Source of the DNA: Candidatus Moraniibacteriota bacterium
Lineage (GTDB): Bacteria; Patescibacteriota; Minisyncoccia; Moranbacterales; GCA-2747515
Direction of reading: 5' to 3'
DNA length: 15,194 nt
Assembly (NCBI GenBank): GCA_029933995.1
Contig: JAOZNB010000022.1
Span: 1-15,194 of the forward strand
The translations under genes and the position numbers were made by a program. This document shows positions 11,964-15,194 of the stretch, piece after piece. The stretch's first letter is position 1, and every line of letters starts with the position of its first letter. Under the pieces are notes generated by a model, which had not been told where the DNA came from, did no database searches, and saw only the letters and a list, made by a program, of their open reading frames with translations.

Positions 11964-12326
11964 ATGAAAAAAAAGCTTGCCACAGTGAAAATTGCTTTAC
12001 AAAAAGCAACTGTGTATAAATTAAAACCAGAAATTCCTGTAGAGCTCGCCCAAAATTTCAAACAATGGACACACTGTGAAATTCATGTATACAACCAACG
12101 TGCTTTTCGTACAAAAACAAACGGAAAAATTGTAAAATCTCGTCGCGTCTCCGGTTTTGTGTTTATTTTTCTCACAAATCAGTCAGATGCTACAACTCAC
12201 AAACCCATTCGTATCATACACAAATCGAACATGACTCGTCGTGATTTTACCAGCTATGCAAGGGGGCTAACTCAAAATATCAATCAATCCTTATTTCATG
12301 CTCTTATCAACAAATCTGCTCATTGA
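11964..12326 (+). CDS. Hypothetical basic protein, 120 residues
   Basis: The protein is strongly basic (MKKKLATVKIALQKATVYKL, then RAFRTKTNGKIVKSRRVSG). A central hydrophobic stretch, GFVFIFLT, looks like a buried strand rather than a membrane helix. The C-terminal half is HKPIRIIHKSNMTRRDFTSY-ARGLTQNINQSL. It has no signal peptide. I do not recognise a family; a nucleic-acid-binding role would fit the charge but is only a guess. ATG 11964 follows AGGGAG with a 10-base spacing, one of the few Shine-Dalgarno sites here outside the envelope genes. It ends with TGA, showing that TGA is a stop in this organism. A terminator follows, shared with nrdB. Confidence 0.7.
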   Translation: MKKKLATVKIALQKATVYKLKPEIPVELAQNFKQWTHCEIHVYNQRAFRTKTNGKIVKSRRVSGFVFIFLTNQSDATTHKPIRIIHKSNMTRRDFTSYARGLTQNINQSLFHALINKSAH

Positions 12327-12347
12327 AATTTCAGCTGTCTAAAACAT

Positions 12348-12385
12348 AACACCATCAACTCATAATGAGTTGATGGTGTTTTTTT
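12348..12385. terminator. Bidirectional terminator between the basic-protein gene and nrdB
   Basis: AACACCATCAACTCA (12348-12362) and TGAGTTGATGGTGTT (12366-12380) form a perfect 15-bp stem with a 3-base loop, followed by TTTTT on the plus strand. It lies between convergent genes. Confidence 0.88.
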
Positions 12386-12403
12386 CAAAATTTTATGAAA
12401 TTC

Positions 12404-13444
12404 TTAAAAATCCCAACTACCATTCATACTACTAGATTGTGTATAATTCACGACTGTTGATTCAAAAAAGTTTCCTTTATCGCTATTTGTATCTTGCAAT
12501 CTATCTAAGTGTTTATATGGATTTTCAATTGCTTCTGGATACAATGGTGCTAGTCCAATCAATTCTAGACGTTGATTTGCAAGCCACTGCGTATATTCTA
12601 CTGTTGTTTTTTTATTCATACCAGGAATTTTATTACCCAAAATATGTTGTCCCCATTCAATTTCTTGATCTACTGCAGTTTTCATCATACTGCGAATAAC
12701 TTTTTCATCATAAATTTCTGGAAATTCTTTTTGAATTTCTTTGATAATATGTGCAAATAATGTTACATGTGTTAACTCATCTCTACGAATATAAGCTATC
12801 ATCCGTCCTGTTGCAAGCATTTTCATCTGATCAACTAAAGTATCAAAAAATGCGAATCCATTATAAAAATATAATGACTCCAAAAGATAATTTGCTACAA
12901 TGCCTTTAAAAAAGGTTTCATCACTCGGCTTATCAATGAAATCTTGATACATTTGCCCAATATATTTATTGCGCTTTAGCAAAACTTTATCATCACGCCA
13001 AAAATAATAAATTTCATCACGCCCATCTCCATCAACTACTGTTTCAAGAATTGTTGAATATGATTGTGAATGAATTGCTTCTTGATATGCCTGAATTGAT
13101 AAAATCAAATTAACTTCTGGTGACGTAATATAATCAGAAAAATTCGGCAGATTCACAGTTTGGATAGAATCAAGAAAGATTAAAAATGACAAAATACCTT
13201 TATATGCTTTTTGTTCCTCCTCAGTAAGATCTTTTTGAAACATTCGTGCGTCATCTTTCAAACCTGATACTTTCTCTGGTATCCAAAAATTACCAATCAT
13301 CACTGGATATAATGATGTTGCCCATTGATATTTAGTAGAGTTCAATTGAAATAATCCTGTAGTATCACCTTTGATGATAGTTCGCTTCGCTACATCATCA
13401 TCCCCTTTTGGATTAAAGATTAATTTCTTTTTTAACTTGACCAT
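12404..13444 (-). CDS. nrdB: Ribonucleotide reductase class I beta subunit (R2)
   Basis: R2 houses the di-metal centre and tyrosyl radical that start ribonucleotide reduction in the partner R1. The 346-residue protein carries all ligands: Asp92 (FLDSIQ), Glu122 and His125 (QEAIHSQSY), Glu189 (LLESLYFYNGF), Glu223 and His226 (RRDELTHV). The radical tyrosine is Tyr129, four residues after His125 as in E. coli Y122, so this is a tyrosyl-radical type (class Ia-like), not the Phe/Leu variants. The C-terminal tail SSSMNGSWDF is the expected R1-docking peptide. nrdA lies upstream on the same strand, separated by a GIY-YIG gene and repeats, so independent transcription is possible. No Shine-Dalgarno. 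Confidence 0.96.
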   Translation of the reverse strand: MVKLKKKLIFNPKGDDDVAKRTIIKGDTTGLFQLNSTKYQWATSLYPVMIGNFWIPEKVSGLKDDARMFQKDLTEEEQKAYKGILSFLIFLDSIQTVNLPNFSDYITSPEVNLILSIQAYQEAIHSQSYSTILETVVDGDGRDEIYYFWRDDKVLLKRNKYIGQMYQDFIDKPSDETFFKGIVANYLLESLYFYNGFAFFDTLVDQMKMLATGRMIAYIRRDELTHVTLFAHIIKEIQKEFPEIYDEKVIRSMMKTAVDQEIEWGQHILGNKIPGMNKKTTVEYTQWLANQRLELIGLAPLYPEAIENPYKHLDRLQDTNSDKGNFFESTVVNYTQSSSMNGSWDF

Positions 13445-13475
13445 AAAATATTTATTATTTTTTAATATTAAAATT

Positions 13476-13503
13476 TTGTCATCCTGAATTTATTTCAGGA
13501 TCT
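13476..13503. repeat. 28-bp palindromic repeat, left copy
   Basis: TTGTC, then stem ATCCTGAA-tttat-TTCAGGAT, then CT. It is identical to the reverse complement of 13863-13890; together they bracket the GIY-YIG gene as a perfect inverted pair. Confidence 0.85.
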
Positions 13504-13506
13504 AAA

Positions 13507-13791
13507 TTATAAAGAATCTGACAGATCTTTCCACTCACTATTAAATTCTGTAATTAAATTATGTTTCCATTCTTTGTGCCAATTTTTCAATTGTTTTTCC
13601 CTATTTAATGCACTCATTACATACTCTGTTTGTTCAAAATAAACTAATTTATTTACATTATATTTTTTAGTAAATCCATCAACAAGTTCATTTTTGTGTT
13701 CATGCACTCTTTTCGGCAAATTTCCTGTTACACCAATATATAAAACGTTGTTATGCTGATTCGTTAAAATGTATACACAATATTGTTTCAT
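13507..13791 (-). CDS. GIY-YIG nuclease-domain protein
   Basis: The 94-residue single-domain protein matches small stand-alone GIY-YIG proteins (YhbQ/UPF0213-like). It has the first motif in YCVYIL (4-9), the second in LYIGVTG (17-23), catalytic Arg28 and His32 in LPKRVHEHK, the family's GFTKKYNVNKLVYFE, and Glu in ALNREKQLKNWHKEWK, the metal-binding glutamate region. It ends WKDLSDSL. Stand-alone members are presumed DNA nucleases with unclear physiology. The gene lies between nrdA and nrdB, unrelated to them in function, and is bracketed by inverted copies of a 28-bp palindromic repeat, with a third diverged copy just before the start. That arrangement suggests insertion as a unit. No Shine-Dalgarno. 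Confidence 0.9.
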   Translation of the reverse strand: MKQYCVYILTNQHNNVLYIGVTGNLPKRVHEHKNELVDGFTKKYNVNKLVYFEQTEYVMSALNREKQLKNWHKEWKHNLITEFNSEWKDLSDSL

Positions 13792-13805
13792 GCTATTTTT
13801 TTAGT

Positions 13806-13833
13806 TTGTCATTCTAAATTCATTTCAGAATCT
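13806..13833. repeat. 28-bp palindromic repeat, diverged middle copy
   Basis: Same length and orientation as the copy at 13476-13503, with 24 of 28 positions identical. Two of the four changes (positions 8 and 24 of the repeat) swap a C-G stem pair for T-A, so that pair is preserved. Confidence 0.75.
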
Positions 13834-13862
13834 AGATTTTAATAAAACTTTGTGTTGTTCTA

Positions 13863-13890
13863 AGATCCTGAAATAAATTCAGGATGACAA
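13863..13890. repeat. 28-bp palindromic repeat, right inverted copy
   Basis: Exact reverse complement of 13476-13503 over all 28 bases. It lies between the GIY-YIG gene and the nrdA stop codon and could also act as a hairpin at the end of nrdA. Confidence 0.85.
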
Positions 13891-13896
13891 CTGCAC

Positions 13897-13916
13897 ACTA
13901 ATTACTAACATACTAA
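13897..13916. repeat. 20-base tail repeat, copy 2
   Basis: ACTAATTACTAACATACTAA, differing at one base from 9789-9808. It again directly follows a palindromic repeat and ends two bases before the nrdA stop codon. Confidence 0.6.
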
Positions 13917-13917
13917 C

Positions 13918-15194
13918 CTATCCTGAACAACTCACACACACGTTTTCTGTTTTTGGTGCTTCACCTGATAAACTTCTCACATAATATACTGTCTTAATTT
14001 TTTTCTCCCACGCTTTCATATAATAATCATGCAATTGCTTTGGGCTAGTACGCTCTGGATCTATCATCCATTCAAAACTCACAGATTGATCAATCCATTG
14101 ATAAATTACACTCATCATCTCAATTACATCATTCATATCCATTGATACATATTCTTTATAATACCAGTAGTTTTCTTTATTTAATTTTGGTGCTACACGC
14201 ACTGTAGGTGCCGAAAGATTTGTTTCCACAAAATACCTCTTATAAATCGGCAATAGTGCAGCTGTTGTTCCCACTAAGCCAGCTGTCGAAGTGTTTGGTG
14301 CAGGAGCTGTATGGTATGCAAACCTCACTCCAGTTTTTTTCATATCAGCAAATAATTTTTTCCAACCATCTGCCCTGTCTGTATTTTTTGTGTACCAAGC
14401 TTGCTTACGTCCAAGTAAAATACCTTTACTATATTCACTACCTTCCCAAAGCTCATATGAACCACGCTCAATTGCGAGATTGGCTGATGCACGATATGTG
14501 TGATATGTATATTTTTCAAATAATCGATTTACCTCTTCTCGTGCTTTTGGTGTTTCATATGCAATTTTGCGTGTTGCCAGATATTCTGCTAGACCGAGAT
14601 AGCCTAATCCAACACTACGATACCGCATCGCTGTACGCTTAGCTTCTTTAATCGGATAATAATTGAGTGTGATCACATTATCCAAAACGCGCATAACAGT
14701 TGGAATTACATCTGCGATTACGTCTTCTTCAAATACTTTTGCCACGTTTATTGAAGCAAGATTACATACAACAAAATCTCCTGGTTCATATCGAATCACA
14801 ATTTTTCCATCTTCAATAGTTTCCTCTATGAATTTTGTTGGAGAAGTATTTTGACAAATTTCTGTACACAATTGTGAACTATAAATATTTCCTACATGTT
14901 TATTTGGATTTACTGCATTTATAGTATCCCTCCAAAAAACATACGGCATTCCTGTTTCTACAGCTGTCTTCATAAACTTTTTAAACAACTCTTTTGCCTG
15001 TACTGTTTTGGTCATACGCAAATCCTTGTCTTTTTCTAATTTTTCATAGAACTCTTCAAATTCATCCCCAAAATGATCTTGTAAATTTTTGCCATATTTT
15101 TCCTTTATTTCATGTGGATCAAAAAGTGTCCACTCATCTTCATTTTGTACACGACGCATAAAAATATCTGGCATCGACACAGCTGGAAATACAT
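13918..15194 (-). CDS. nrdA: Ribonucleotide reductase class I alpha subunit (R1), C-terminal part
   Basis: The frame is open to the window edge, giving 424 visible residues; the ATP-cone and N-terminal part lie outside. It reads in from FPAVSMPDIFMRRV, so the apparent GTG start at 15180 is only an internal codon. R1 reduces ribonucleotides. Visible key residues, numbered within the fragment, are the thiyl-radical Cys109 and Glu111 (SSQLCTEI), Cys143 (VVCNLASINV) as one of the substrate-site redox cysteines, the phosphate-binding loop PAPNTSTA, the radical-transfer pair Tyr403-Tyr404 (KTVYYVRS), and the C-terminal shuttle cysteines Cys419 and Cys422 (NVCVSCSG). All are intact, consistent with class Ia and with the tyrosine-type nrdB downstream. 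Confidence 0.95.
   Translation of the reverse strand, partial: VFPAVSMPDIFMRRVQNEDEWTLFDPHEIKEKYGKNLQDHFGDEFEEFYEKLEKDKDLRMTKTVQAKELFKKFMKTAVETGMPYVFWRDTINAVNPNKHVGNIYSSQLCTEICQNTSPTKFIEETIEDGKIVIRYEPGDFVVCNLASINVAKVFEEDVIADVIPTVMRVLDNVITLNYYPIKEAKRTAMRYRSVGLGYLGLAEYLATRKIAYETPKAREEVNRLFEKYTYHTYRASANLAIERGSYELWEGSEYSKGILLGRKQAWYTKNTDRADGWKKLFADMKKTGVRFAYHTAPAPNTSTAGLVGTTAALLPIYKRYFVETNLSAPTVRVAPKLNKENYWYYKEYVSMDMNDVIEMMSVIYQWIDQSVSFEWMIDPERTSPKQLHDYYMKAWEKKIKTVYYVRSLSGEAPKTENVCVSCSG

Noticed and set aside
13476..13890. CRISPR-like array from the three 28-bp repeats
   Set aside because: One copy is inverted, spacing is irregular and a gene lies between them; no spacer pattern or cas gene.
1..15194. 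Alternative genetic code with TGA read as an amino acid
   Set aside because: TGA ends the 120-residue gene at 12324-12326 and the leader peptide, and no conserved gene has an internal TGA.

Overview
The window is AT-rich, gene-dense and uses TGA as a stop (12324-12326), so the genetic code is standard. Short AT-rich leaders without a Shine-Dalgarno (SD), a short 595-residue IF-2, a DUF4446 protein and a small 98-residue protein resembling ones I remember from candidate-phyla genomes suggest a Patescibacteria/CPR-like bacterium. This placement is inference; the window has no rRNA.

Layout: 1-807 (-) holds the N-terminal part of a type III-like DNA methyltransferase (Mod). 808-1180 has no gene but is full of repeats and hairpins. 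tRNA-Gly(TCC) follows, then a ferredoxin-reductase-like flavoprotein (-), divergent from a membrane-anchored DsbA-like thioredoxin (+) whose two halves are in swapped order. DUF4446-infB form an operon (+). A DUF5320-DUF134 pair (-) is driven by a consensus promoter overlapped by a palindrome. A PEP-CTERM surface protein (-) follows. cysM (-) lies behind a leader encoding a 12-residue Cys-rich peptide and a terminator/antiterminator pair. cca (+) is divergent from it and is followed by the 98-residue gene. 10180-11594 (-) is a block of four small secreted or lipoprotein genes. Then come tRNA-Leu(TAG) and an unknown 120-residue gene (+). nrdB and nrdA (class Ia ribonucleotide reductase, -) are separated by a GIY-YIG nuclease gene bracketed by inverted copies of a 28-bp palindromic repeat.

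How genes work together: Cca can add the 3' CCA that neither tRNA gene encodes. NrdA and NrdB make deoxyribonucleotides. CysM makes cysteine and appears to be controlled by cysteinyl-tRNA supply through its leader. The lipoproteins, PEP-CTERM protein and oxidoreductases belong to the cell envelope.

Most notable: (1) the cysteine attenuator upstream of cysM; (2) the circularly permuted DsbA-like protein; (3) a split between housekeeping genes with no SD and envelope genes with strong SDs and consensus promoters, which hints at two gene populations; (4) the repeat-bracketed GIY-YIG gene between nrdA and nrdB.
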